Notes under the pieces: model-generated
The model's input: only the letters and a program-made list of their open reading frames with translations
What the model was told of the DNA's origin: nothing
Database searches by the model: none
In this document: positions 40,401 to 51,866 of the stretch, piece after piece
How the letters are laid out: every line of letters starts with the position of its first letter
Position numbering within the stretch: the stretch's first letter is position 1
Translations under genes and position numbers: made by a program
Source: Archivesica marissinica
Lineage: Eukaryota > Mollusca > Bivalvia > Venerida > Vesicomyidae
Direction: 5' to 3'
NCBI GenBank assembly: GCA_014843695.1
Contig: CM026404.1
Location: forward strand, 83,445,787 to 83,509,786
DNA: 64,000 nucleotides

Positions 40401-40949
40401 TAAAATGGTATATACATCATTTTGTTCTACTTTTTCATGCACTTTACCCCAATATGTTGAGCCCACACAGCCTTGACTCTCCTTTACGTGTGGCCTTGAT
40501 ATTTTTTAAACTATAGACCTTGTTCTTGTTAAACTATAGACCTTGTTCTTGTGTGCAACATACTCACTCATCGTGCTAAGTACATGTGCCACATAATTGG
40601 ACACACCCATACACACACAAAAGCGAGTTCGACACAATTTATGCTTGTTATACCCTAGTTAACACTAGGCCACTTGTAAACTGTATATGCCCCAATAACA
40701 CTACTGTAAAGTCATGCAGATGCCATGTGATAAAAGCCGGTAGGGGACTGTGGCCGTCCCACGGCTAGCGCCTTGTTAAACATATTTTTTGCATTATACA
40801 AACTGTACTACAACAAAGTGACAGTAAGATTTCATATAGCAGTCAACCGCGCTCCTGAAATGATGTTTGTTTGATTATTCGAATCTATGCTAAACGCTAG
40901 TCTAAAACAGTATGCGATTAGCATTATGAATGGGGTTAGTTTAAACTTT
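40401..40949. other. Intron sequence, little recognisable
   Basis: Apart from a short direct repeat at 40505-40550 (aaactatagaccttgttctt twice), nothing is recognised. No coding signal is present. Confidence 0.4.
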
Positions 40950-41115
40950 TTAAACTATTTATTTTACAATGATTGAGAAGCAAGTTTTAACAACTTATAT
41001 TAATCACTCCCGTTGGCGCAGATGAAAGCATATATGTGGTCATTCGTGTGTGAGGAAACCGGAGCACCCGGAGAAAACCCACCTGTCCGATTTGGCGACC
41101 ACCATACCATCTCAC
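40950..41115 (-). mobile_element. SINE family A, minus strand, 5'-truncated
   Basis: On the minus strand it runs from gtatggtggtcgcc through ggtgggttttctccgggt and the coding-like core to the tail taatataagttgttaaaac and aaaataaat. It matches 42175-42397, 56520-56690 and 57245-57422. The tRNA-like head is missing. Confidence 0.8.
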
Positions 41116-41124
41116 ATGAATGGG

Positions 41125-41345
41125 GTTAAATGCCAATGTTACAGGAGACAGGGAAACGTGTATTATATTTAGTGCAGGGTTTGTGTTTATTTATCGCTGC
41201 TACCGATTTCCCACAGGAGGTACGCCTACTGAAGAGATTAGTTATTTGAGAGGATATAATACAATGATACAGACAGAGACATATTCCAGAGTCTCCTGTG
41301 TAAAGCACCGACACGAGACCTCTGTTTATAGTCTCATCCGTAAAG
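41125..41345 (-). mobile_element. SINE family C, minus strand, head truncated
   Basis: It contains the body motif of family C (minus-strand ggagactctggaatatgtctctg) and the 3' end accgg/taccgatttcccac region, followed by gataaataaac. The tRNA-like head is absent. Identity to 61018-61300 is lower than that of the copy at 41862. Confidence 0.75.
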
Positions 41346-41396
41346 GACCATGATAAGTACTAGTCATTTTAATATGGTATAGTGATTGATTGTACA

Positions 41397-41530
41397 ACTC
41401 CTTGGTTACGAGTCTGAATGTGACACTCCTTGGTTACGAGTCTGAGCGTGAAACTCCTTGGTTACGAGTCTGAGCGTGAAACTCCTTGGTTACGAGTCTG
41501 AACGTGAAACTCCTTGGTTACGAGTCCAGC
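41397..41530. repeat. 28-bp tandem repeat, five copies
   Basis: Five copies of a 28-bp unit with actccttggttacgagtctg. The last is partial and runs into unique sequence. Confidence 0.9.
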
Positions 41531-41861
41531 CTGTTAAACTACCACTATATCTTCATGATTGCCTCTTTGTTTAGCTCTGTGTACACTTGTTGTGATAATA
41601 ACAATTAAATATGTCATGCAACGACAATCGTAATGAAATTACATGACTTAATTTCAATTACAAGTAAAAAAAACATCAATGAATTGTCGTCTGCTACGAT
41701 TAATTCAACTATTTATAGCCTATATTTTACCCAGCATGCAAAGAATACATGATAATTCTATAAAACCAAACAATAATAAGGTTCCCCCTCAGTTATTAGC
41801 TTATAGCCATGTAAAGGATTGTGATGCAAGTTCTGCTCCTAATTAAATGGGCAAGCTTGTG
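41531..41861. other. AT-rich intron sequence
   Basis: No gene, repeat or conserved site is recognised in this AT-rich stretch. Confidence 0.4.
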
Positions 41862-42110
41862 TGTGTTTTATGTTTATTTATCGTATCTACCGGTTGCCCA
41901 TATGAGCGACGCCTCCTGAAGAGATTAGTCATTTTAGATTTTTGGAGGATAGTGCAATGATACAGACAGAGACCCATTACAGAGTCTCCTCTGGTTCTTT
42001 TACGTGCATGGTGTACAGCACCGACATGAGACCTCGGTTTAAAGGGAATAGAACCTGCGATCCCTGGATTACCAGTCCAGCATGTTACCACTGGACTACA
42101 GATTCGTCTG
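41862..42110 (-). mobile_element. SINE family C, minus strand, with small internal deletion
   Basis: The minus strand gives an intact tRNA-like head: A box tagtccagtgg, arm CTGGA-CTGGTAA-TCCAG, and B box ggttctatccc. The family body and 3' end ccggtagatacgataaataaac follow. About 40 bp between head and body, present at 61080-61125, are missing. Confidence 0.85.
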
Positions 42111-42174
42111 GGCAAGCGTGTTGTTGCGTTGTACCGTATATATTCAGTCTATTCAACACTTTTCTACAACAATA

Positions 42175-42397
42175 TAGTATCCGATTAGCGCCGTAGTTCG
42201 CATGCTCGCTTCTCACCAATGCAACCCCGGGTTCTGTCCTCGGACCGGGAAGTATGTGAGATGATACGGTGGTCGCCATATTGGACAAGTGGGTATTCTC
42301 CAAGTACTCTTGTTTCCTCCGACACGAATGACCACATATACGCTTTCATCCACACCAACGAGAGAAATTTCGCAATCGATGTAAAATAGATAAACAT
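42175..42397 (+). mobile_element. SINE family A, near full length
   Basis: The tRNA-like head is at 42183-42240 (tagttcgcatgctcgc, then the B box gggttctgtcc). The conserved core is ggtgggtattctccaagtac and tgtttcctccgacac, then cacatatacgctttcatcc. The tail has a deletion but keeps ttcgcaatcg and aaaatagataaac. It inserted about 130 bp upstream of the second pirin exon. Confidence 0.82.
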
Positions 42398-42527
42398 ATT
42401 AAAATGATGTCACATGTGCCTTTAAAATGAAATTTGAATAATTATTTTGACAAAGCTGGCTAGAAAGTATGGGGATGTTTTGTATTGAAGTATTGTTTTG
42501 TTTAACTGATTATAAATTCATATTTAG

Positions 42528-42610
42528 GACCCAGTGATAAGTCTATACAAGGACTGCCTCATCATACACTGGTCCTGGGACCCGGAAACATATTGGAAAT
42601 TAAAAACGAC
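42528..42610 (+). CDS. PIR: Pirin, internal exon (C-terminal cupin, continued)
   Basis: Acceptor aaattcatatttag, donor ACGAC|GTGAGT, 83 bp: two bases complete the Gly codon begun at 32266, then 27 codons, ending in phase 0. The peptide PSDKSIQGLPHHTLVLGPGN, then ILEIKND, matches the pirin segment with the PHH-AVLG-GD motif and the following beta strand. With the exon at 32137 this gives 71 continuous residues of the second cupin. Animal pirins continue for roughly 60 more residues; these are not visible before the calpain start, so the last exon or exons probably lie in the gap 48247-49246. The donor opens an intron filled with a 54/55-bp satellite. Confidence 0.88.
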
Positions 42611-42710
42611 GTGAGTTTTGTGTATAATACATAAGTTTAACTAACTGTGGGCTTTTTTCCATTTTGTTGAGGCCTCTATTAGAAATAGCCTGTTTATTCT
42701 CCCCATAATT

Positions 42711-45700
42711 CGGGAAGTGTATTGTTTAGCATATCCCCATCATTATAGATAAGGTCAGCAGTGGTCGGGAAGTGCATTGTTTAGCATATCCCCATCATTA
42801 TAGATAAGGTCAGCAGTGGTCGGGAAGTGTATTCTTTAGCATATCCCATCACTATAGATAAGGTCAGCAGTGGTTGGGAAGTGTATTGTTTAGCATATCC
42901 CATCATTATAGATACGGTCAGCAGTGGTCGGGAAGTGCATTGTTTAGTATATCCCCATCACTATAGATAAGGTCAGCAGTGGTTGGGAAGTGTATTGTTT
43001 AGCATATCCCCATCACTATAGATAAGGTCAGGAGTGGTTGGGAAGTGTATTGTCTAGCAAATCCCATCACTATAGATAAGGTCAGCAGTGGTTGGGAATA
43101 GTGTATTGTTTAGCATTTCCATCATTAGATAAGGTCAGCAGTGGTCGGGAAGTGTATGTTTAGCATATCCCCTCATTATAGATAAGGTCAGCAGTGGTCG
43201 GGAAGTGTATTGTTTAGCATACCCATCATTATAGATAAGGTCAGCAGTGGTCGGGAAGTGTATTGTTTAGCATATCCCATCACGATAGATAGGTCAGCAG
43301 TGGTCGGGAAGTGTATTGTTTAGCATATCCCCATCATTATACATAAGGTCAACACTGGTTGGGAAGTTTATTGTTTAGCATATCCCCGTCACTATAGATA
43401 ATGTCAGCTACTGTCGGGAAGTGTATTGTCTAGAATATCCCCATCATTGTAGATAGGGTCAGCAGTGGTCGGGAAGTGTATTGTTTAGCATATCCCCATC
43501 ACTATAGAAAAGGTCAGCAGTGGTCGGGAAGTGCATTGTTTAGCATATCCCACATCACTATAGATAAGGTCAGCAGTGGTCGGGAAGTGCATTGTTAGCA
43601 TATCCCCATCACTATAGAAAAGGTCCGTAGTGGTGGGAAGTGTATTGTCTAGCACATCCCCATCACTATAGATAAGGTCAGCAGTGGTTGGGAAGTGTAT
43701 GTTTAGCATTTCCCATCATTATAGATAAGGTCAGCAGTGGTCGGGAAGTGTATTGTTTAGCATATCCCATCATTATAGATAAGGTCAGCAGTGGTCGGGA
43801 AGTGTATTGTTTAGCATATCCCATCATTAAAGATAAGGTCAGCAGTGGTCGGGAAAGTGTATTTTTAGCATATCCCATCACTATAGATAAGGTCAGCAGT
43901 GGTCGGGAAGTGTATTGTCTAGCACATCCCCAGTATTATAGATAAGGTCAGCAGTGGTTGGGAAGTGTATTGTTTAGCATATCCCATCATTATAGATAAG
44001 GTCAGCAGTGGTCGGGAAGTGTATTGTTTAGCATATCCCCATCATTATACATGAGGTCAACAGTGGTTGGGAAGTGTATTGTTTAGCATATCCCCATCAC
44101 TATAGATAAGGTCAACAGTGGTCGGGAAGTGTATTGTTTAGCATATCCACATCACTATAGATAAGGTCAGCAGTGGTCGGGAAGTGTATTTTCTAGCATA
44201 TCCCATCACTATAGATAAGGTCAGCAGTGGTTGGGAAGTGTATTGTTTAGCATATCCCCATCACTATAGATAAGGTCAGCAGTGGTCGAGAATTGTATTG
44301 TTTAGCATATCCCATCATTATAGATAAGGTCAGCAGTGGTCGGGAAGTGTATTGTTTAGCATATCCCATCATTATAGATAAGGTCAGCAGTGGTCGGGAA
44401 GTGTATTATTTAGCATATCCCATCATTATAGATAAGGTCAGCAGTGGTCGGGAAGTGTATTGACTAGCACATCCCCATCATTATAAATAAGGTCAGCAGT
44501 GGTTTGGAAGTGTATTGTTTAGCATATCCCATCATTATAGATAAGGTCAGCAGTGGTTGGGAAGTGTATTGTATAGCATATCCCCATCACTATAGATAAG
44601 GTCAGCAGTGGTCGGGAAGTGCATTGTTTAGCATATCCCCATCACTATAGATAAGGTCAGCAGTGGTCGGGAAGTGCATTGTTTAGTATATCCCCATCAC
44701 TATAGATAAGGTCAGCAGTGGTCGGGAAGTGTATTGTTTAGCATATCCCTATCACTATAGATAAGGTCAGTAGTGGTTGCGAAGTGTATTGTCTAGCACA
44801 TCCCCATCACTATATATAAGGTCAGCAGTGGTTGGGAAGTGTATTGTTTAGCATATCCCATCATTAGTGATAAGGTCAGCAGTGGTCGGGAAGTGCATTG
44901 TTTAGTATATCCCCATCACTATAGATAAGGTCAGCAGTGGTCGGGAAGTGTATTGTTTAGCAAATCCCCATCACTATAGATAAGGTCAGTAGTGGTTGGG
45001 AAGTGTATTGTCTAGCACATCCCCATCACTATAGGTAAGGTCAGCAGTGGTTGGGAAGTGTATTGTCTAGCATATACACATCATTATAGATACGATCAGC
45101 AGTGGTCGGGAAGTGTATTGTTTAGCATATCTCCATCACTATAGATAAGGTCAACAGTGGTTGGGAAGTGTATTGTTTAGCATATCCCCATCACTATAGA
45201 TAAGGTCAGCATTGGGTGGGAAGTGTATTGTTTAGCATATCCCATCATTATAGATAAGGTCAGCAGTGGTTGGGAAGTGTATTGTTTAGCATATCCCCAT
45301 CACTATAGATAAGGTCAGCAGTGGTCGGGAAGTGTATTGTTTAGCATATCCTATCATTATAGATAAGGTCAGCAGTGGTCGGGAAGTGTATTGTTTAGCA
45401 TGTCCCATCATTATAGATAAGGTCAGCAGTGGTCGGGAAGTGTATTATTTAGCATATCCCATCATTATAGATAAGGTCAGCAGTGGTCGGGAAGTGTATT
45501 GTCTAGCACATCCCCATCATTATAAATAAGGTCAGCAGTGGTTGGGAAGTGTATTGTTTAGCATATCCCATCATTATAGATAAGGTCAGCAGTGGATGGG
45601 AAGTGTATTGTATAGCATATCCCCATCATTATAGATAAGGTCAGCAGTGGTCGGGAAGTGCATTGTTTAGCATATCCCCATCACTATAGATAAGGTCAGC

Positions 45701-48246
45701 AGTTGTCGGGAAGTGCATTGTTTAGTATATCCCCATCACTATAGATAAGGTCAGCAGTGGTCGGGAAGTGTATTGTTTAGCATATCCCCATCACTTATAG
45801 ATAAGGTCAGTAGTGGTTGGGAAGTGTATTGTCTAGCACAACCCATCACTATAGATAAGGTCAGCAGTGGTTGGGAAGTGTATTGTTTAGCATATCCCAT
45901 CATTAGTGATAAGGTCAGCAGTGGTCGGGAAGTGTATTGTTTAGCATATCCCATCATTATAGATAAGGTCAGCAGTGGTCGGGAAGTGTATTGTTTAGCA
46001 TATCCCATCATTATAAATAAGGTCAGCAGTGGTCGGGAAGTGTATTGTTTAGCATATCCCATCACTATAGATAAGGTCAGCAGTGGTCGGGAAGTGTATT
46101 GTTTAGCATATCCCCATCATTATAGATAAGGTCAGCAGTGGTTGGGACGTGTATTGTTTAGCATATCCCATCATTATAGATAAGGTCAGCAGTGATTGGG
46201 AAGTGAATTGTTTAGCATATCCCATCATTATAGATAAGGTCAGAAGTGGTTGGGAAGTGTATTGTTTAGCATATCCCCATCACAATAGATAAGGTCAGCA
46301 GTGGTTGGGAAGTGTATAGTTTATCATATCCCGATCACTATAGATAAGGTCAACAGTTGCCTGGAATTGCATTGTTTAGCATATCCCCATCACTATAGAT
46401 AAGGTCAGCAGTGGTCGGGAAGTGTATTGTTTAGCATATCCCCATCACTATAGATAAGGTCAGTAGTGGATGGGAAGAGTATTGTCTAGCACATCCCCAT
46501 CACTATAGATAAGGTCAGCAGTGGTTGGGAAGTGTATTGTTTAGCATATCCCATCATTAGTGATAAGGTCAGCAGTGGTCGGGAAGTGTATTGTTTAGCA
46601 TATCCCATCATTATAGATAAGGTCAGCAGTGGTCGGGAAGTGTATTGTTTAGCATATCCCATCATTATAAATGAGGTCAGCAGTGGTCGGGAAGTGTATT
46701 GTTTAGCATATCCCATCACTATAGATAAGGTCAGCAGTGGTCGGGAAGTGTATTGTTTAGCATATCCCCATCATTATAGATAAGGTCAGCAGTGGTTGGG
46801 ACGTGTATTGTTTAGCATATCCCCATCACTATAGATAAGGTCAGTAGTGGTTGGGAAGTGTATTGTCTAGCACATCCCCATCACTATAGATAAGGTCAGC
46901 AGTGGTTGGGAAGTGTATTGTTTAGCATATCCCATCATTAGTGATAAGGTCAGCAGTGGTCGGGAAGTGTATTGTTTAGCATATCCCATCATTATAGATA
47001 AGGTCAGCAGTGGTCGGGAAGTGTATTGTTTAGCATATCCCATCATTATAAATAAGGTCAGCAGTGGTCGGGAAGTGTATTGTTTAGCATATCCCATCAC
47101 TATAGATAAGGTCAGCAGTGGTCGGGAAGTGTATTGTTTAGCATATCCCCATCATTATAGATAAGGTCAGCAGTGATTGGGAAGTGAATTGTTTAGCATA
47201 TCCCATCATTATAGATAAGGTCAGCAGTGGTTGGGAAGTGTATTGTTTAGCATATCCCCATCACTATAGATAAGGTCAGCAGTGGTTGGGAAGTGTATTG
47301 TTTAGGATATCCCCATCACTATAGATAAGGTCAGCAGTGGTCTGGAATTGCATTGTTTAGCATATCCCCATCACTATAGATAAGGTCAGCAGTGGTCGGG
47401 AAGTGTATTGTTTAGCATATCCCCATCATTATAGATAAGGTCAATAGTGGTCGGGAAGTGTATTGTTTAGCATATCCCATCATTATAGATAAGGTCAGCA
47501 GTGGTCGGGAAGTGTATTGTCTAGCACATCCCCATCATTATAGATAAGGTCAGCAGTGTTTGGGAATTGTATTGTTTAGCATATCCCATCATCATAGATA
47601 ATGTCAGCAGTGGTTGGGAAGTGTATTGTTTAGCATATCCCATCACTATAGATAAGGTGAGGAGTGGTTGGGAGGTGTATTGTTTAGCATATCCCCATCA
47701 CTATTGATAAGGTCAGCATTGGTCGGGAAGTGCATTGTTTAGCATATCCCCATCGTTATAGATAAGGTCAGCAGTGGTCGGGAAGTGTATTGTTTAGCAT
47801 ATCTCCATCACTATAGATAAGGTCAGTAGTGGTTGGGAAGTGTATTGTTTAGCATATCCCCATCACTATAGATGAGGTCAGCAGTGGTCGGGAAGTGTAT
47901 TTTCTAGCATATTCACATCATTATAGATACGATCAGCAGTGGTTGGGAAGTGTATTGTTTAGCATATCCCCATCACTATAGATAAGGTCAGCATTGGTTG
48001 GGAAGTGTATTGTTTAGCATATACCATCATTATAGATAAGGTCAGCAGTGGTTGGGAAGTGTATTGTTTAGCATATCCCCATCACTATAGAAAAGGTCAG
48101 CAGTGGTTGGGAAGTGTATTGTTTAGCATATCCCCATCACTATAGATAAGGTCAGCAGTGGTAGGGAAGTGTATTGTTTAGCATATCCCATCATTATAGA
48201 TAAGGTCAGCAGTGGTCGGGAAGTGTATTGTTTAGCATATCCCATC
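42711..48246. repeat. 54/55-bp satellite with higher-order structure
   Basis: About 100 copies with the blocks gggaagtgtattgtttagca, tatccccatcactatagata and aggtcagcagtggtc; the 54-bp form has ccc for cccc. Marker units with cattagtgataagg occur at 44859, 45898, 46552 and 46933. The last two are 381 bp (seven units) apart inside near-identical blocks. The array fills the pirin intron after 42610 and runs into the gap. Confidence 0.95.
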
Positions 48247-49246
48247 NNNNNNNNNNNNNNNNNNNNNNNNNNNNNNNNNNNNNNNNNNNNNNNNNNNNNN
48301 NNNNNNNNNNNNNNNNNNNNNNNNNNNNNNNNNNNNNNNNNNNNNNNNNNNNNNNNNNNNNNNNNNNNNNNNNNNNNNNNNNNNNNNNNNNNNNNNNNNN
48401 NNNNNNNNNNNNNNNNNNNNNNNNNNNNNNNNNNNNNNNNNNNNNNNNNNNNNNNNNNNNNNNNNNNNNNNNNNNNNNNNNNNNNNNNNNNNNNNNNNNN
48501 NNNNNNNNNNNNNNNNNNNNNNNNNNNNNNNNNNNNNNNNNNNNNNNNNNNNNNNNNNNNNNNNNNNNNNNNNNNNNNNNNNNNNNNNNNNNNNNNNNNN
48601 NNNNNNNNNNNNNNNNNNNNNNNNNNNNNNNNNNNNNNNNNNNNNNNNNNNNNNNNNNNNNNNNNNNNNNNNNNNNNNNNNNNNNNNNNNNNNNNNNNNN
48701 NNNNNNNNNNNNNNNNNNNNNNNNNNNNNNNNNNNNNNNNNNNNNNNNNNNNNNNNNNNNNNNNNNNNNNNNNNNNNNNNNNNNNNNNNNNNNNNNNNNN
48801 NNNNNNNNNNNNNNNNNNNNNNNNNNNNNNNNNNNNNNNNNNNNNNNNNNNNNNNNNNNNNNNNNNNNNNNNNNNNNNNNNNNNNNNNNNNNNNNNNNNN
48901 NNNNNNNNNNNNNNNNNNNNNNNNNNNNNNNNNNNNNNNNNNNNNNNNNNNNNNNNNNNNNNNNNNNNNNNNNNNNNNNNNNNNNNNNNNNNNNNNNNNN
49001 NNNNNNNNNNNNNNNNNNNNNNNNNNNNNNNNNNNNNNNNNNNNNNNNNNNNNNNNNNNNNNNNNNNNNNNNNNNNNNNNNNNNNNNNNNNNNNNNNNNN
49101 NNNNNNNNNNNNNNNNNNNNNNNNNNNNNNNNNNNNNNNNNNNNNNNNNNNNNNNNNNNNNNNNNNNNNNNNNNNNNNNNNNNNNNNNNNNNNNNNNNNN
49201 NNNNNNNNNNNNNNNNNNNNNNNNNNNNNNNNNNNNNNNNNNNNNN
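48247..49246. other. Assembly gap, exactly 1000 N
   Basis: A placeholder gap. The left edge is inside the 54/55-bp satellite; the right edge is unique sequence 250 bp before the calpain start. It probably hides the rest of the satellite and the last pirin exon or exons. Confidence 0.99.
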
Positions 49247-49351
49247 TAACATAATCTTAGGACATGAACAATAGAAAATTCATCATTTCGCCTTTCCTGC
49301 TTGTTATCCGGCGATTGTTTTGCTATACTTGGGCTGTTTACTGCATTTCAG

Positions 49352-49499
49352 TGTGGTAAATCCAGCGCCGGGAATTTGGATTGGTTCCCGGTTTCGACAG
49401 ACCTGGAATACACATCAAGCTGTCAATAACTTTATTGACACACTGGGGGATTACTTTGATCTATATTACTGAAGCGAATCAGCGAGCTAGTTTGTCAGT
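49352..49499 (+). promoter_or_regulatory. Probable calpain 5' untranslated region
   Basis: A possible acceptor (tactgcatttcag) ends at 49351, so this may be the 5' part of a mixed exon following a non-coding exon. It contains a 7-bp stem CCGGGAA (49368-49374) / TTCCCGG (49385-49391). The start codon context gtcagtATGcc has A at -3. Confidence 0.4.
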
Positions 49500-49931
49500 A
49501 TGCCATATACCACTACGAGGACAGTACGTACTTTCATTTCTGACGGAAGAGGTGGTCCACCGAGGGTAGAAACTAAAACTTACACGGACGGTGACGACGA
49601 CGGATCGTCGGGAGGAGGCATGAATTTCGGAGGATTTCAATCGAGATTTGGAAATATGAAAATAAGTTTTGGGGGTGGAGGAGATGGTGGAAGTAAATAT
49701 ACTTTCGGAGGGGGCTCGCACAATACACAGCGCGGATGTGTCGGCGGTAGAAGCTCGCGCAAGGAGAAGAAAAACCCATTTGCTGGGCTAGGAAAGCAAA
49801 GTTACGAAGAGATTGTAAGCAAATGCAAGCAGGAGGGATGTCTATTTGAAGATCCAGAATTCCCCGCCGAAGATTCCTCAATATTCTTCAGCAAATCGCC
49901 ACCCAAGCCATTCGAGTGGAAACGGCCAACG
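49500..49931 (+). CDS. Calpain, first coding exon (Gly-rich N-terminus)
   Basis: 144 codons from ATG 49500 to the donor ACG|GTATGT, ending in phase 0. Residues 1-30 (MPYTTTRTVRTFISDG) are basic and Thr-rich. Residues about 31-80 are a Gly-rich, low-complexity segment (SSGGGMNFGGF, FGGGGDGG). Residues 100-144 match the segment that precedes the calpain protease core: SYEEIVSKC, LFEDPEFPAEDSSIFF (115-130) and PPKPFEWKRPT (134-144). Calpains are calcium-activated cytosolic cysteine proteases. The Gly-rich head resembles calpain A/B-type proteins of invertebrates and the hydrophobic domain of the small subunit, which fits a classical rather than atypical calpain. The catalytic Cys exon is not seen in the remaining 14 kb, so intron 1 exceeds the window. 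The start is supported by exon layout and context. Confidence 0.85.
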
Positions 49932-49952
49932 GTATGTACATTACTTTATTGT

Positions 49953-50096
49953 TAGTTTTAGTTTAGCTGAGCACGAAATGCTCAAGGTGAGTTTTAGTTC
50001 AGCTGAGCACGAAATGCTCATGGTGAGTTTTAGTTCAGTTGAGCACGAAAAGCTCATGGTGAGTTTTAATTCAGCTGAGCACGAAATTCTCACAGC
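49953..50096. repeat. 36-bp tandem repeat, four copies
   Basis: Four copies of a 36-bp unit, with agttcagctgagcacg and aaatgctcatggtg. Each holds the small inverted repeat gagca-cgaaa-tgctc. It starts about 20 bp after the calpain donor. Confidence 0.9.
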
Positions 50097-50174
50097 GGGG
50101 CATCATGGTCACTTTTTATCATATAGCCATCCGTGTGCCAACTATTTGTTGAAATATATCCTCTGAGGCTACCA

Positions 50175-50296
50175 AGTAGATGGCGTTATGGTATAACATT
50201 TGTCAGGTGAATGCGTTACATCTCCGAAACTAAATAGGTGGTGTTATGGTATAACATTTGTCAGGTGAATGCATACATCTCCGAAACTAAATAGGC
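50175..50296. repeat. About 60-bp tandem duplication
   Basis: Two copies of gttatggtataacatttgtc, the flank aggtgaatgc and catctccgaaactaaatagg. Unit length is 57-58 bp. Confidence 0.85.
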
Positions 50297-50407
50297 AGAA
50301 GTTTGATAAAATATTATATTCATTCTAGTAATGACCTTTAATAACTATGTCAATCAATCTCAAAATTAGGTCAGTAGGTCAGGCTAACAACACTATCACC
50401 TCTGTAA

Positions 50408-50895
50408 CTGGTCAGAATATGATACAACTTGATTTTGGTCAGAATATGATACAACTTGATTTTGGTCAGAATGTGATACAACTTGATTTTGGTCAGAATG
50501 TGATACAACTTGATTTTGGTCAGAATGTGATACAACTTGATTTTGGTCAGAATGTGATACAACTTGATTTTGGTCAGAATGTGATACAACTTGATTTTGG
50601 TCAGAATGTGATACAACTTGATTTTGGTCAGAATGTGATACAACTTGATATTGGTCAGAATGTGATACAACTTGATTTTGGTCAGAATGTGTCAGATACA
50701 ACTTGATATTGGTCAGAATGTGATACAACTTGATTTTGGTCAGAATGTGTCAGATACAACTTGAATTGGTCAGAATAGATACAACTTGATATTGGTCAGA
50801 ATATGAACAACTTGATTTTGGTCAGAATGTGATACAACTTGATATTGGTCAGAATGTGATACAACTTGATTTTGGTCAGAATGTGATACAACTTG
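50408..50895. repeat. 27-bp minisatellite
   Basis: About 18 copies with ggtcagaatgtgatacaact and a tgatttt end. The later part (50690-50830) has insertions of cagata and short units. As 27 is a multiple of 3, it is open in several frames on both strands; this is not evidence of coding. Confidence 0.95.
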
Positions 50896-51072
50896 AGCTA
50901 AGTTAGTAATGTAGCGCATCTATTTTTATACATGCATGTGTACTGAGTACATGGGATCCCAACTACAATAGAAGCATATCGGGCAGTTGGAACTAATATT
51001 GCCATGCAAACCTCTTGGCAAAGCATAATCAGAAAATGAGTATATTCAATTCAATTCAATATATTTATTGCA

Positions 51073-51866
51073 TTGTTACGGCTAGGTAGGTTGTCTACAT
51101 GGCTAGGTAGGTTGTCTACACGGCTAGGTAGGTTGTCTAGATGGCTAGGTAGGTTGTCTACACGGCTATGTAGGTTGTCTACACGGCAACACACCTACAT
51201 GGCTAGGTAGGTTGTCTACACGGCTAGGTAGGTTGGTTGTCTACAGTAACACGGCTATGTAGGTTGTCTACACGGCTAGGTAGGTTGTCTACATGGCTAG
51301 GTAGGTTGTCTACATGGCTAGGTAGTTGTCTACAGCTATAGTTGTCTACACGGCTAGGTAGGTTGTCTACACAGCTAGTTGTCTACAGCAGGTAGGTTGT
51401 CTACATGGCTAGGTAGGTTGTCTACACGGCTAGGTAGGTTGGTTGTCTACAACACGGCTATGTAGGTTGTCTACACGGCTAGGTAGGTTGTCTACACGGC
51501 TAGGTAGGTTGTCTACATGGCTGGGTAGGTTGTCTACATGGCTAGGTAGGTTGTCTACACGGCTAGGTAGGTTGCACACTCACGCTAGGTAGTTATCTAC
51601 ACAGCTGGGTAGGTTGTCTACACGGCTAGGTAGGTTGTCTACATGGCTAGGTAGGTTGTCTACACGGCTAGGTAGGTTGTCTACACAGCTAGGTAGGTTG
51701 TCTACACGGCTAGGTAGGTTGTCTACATGGCTAGGTACGGCTAGGTAGGTTGTCTACACGGCTAGGTAGGTTGTCTACATGGTTAGGTAGACAACAGCTA
51801 GGTAGGATATCTACACGGCTAGGTAGGTTGTCTACACGGCTAGGTAGGTTGTCTACATGGCTAGGT
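51073..51866. repeat. 21-bp minisatellite
   Basis: About 36 copies with ggctaggtaggttgtctaca and a final c or t. Several units are truncated (gctagttgtctac) or interrupted (cgctatgtagg, gttggttgtc). It ends by running directly into the next array. Confidence 0.95.
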
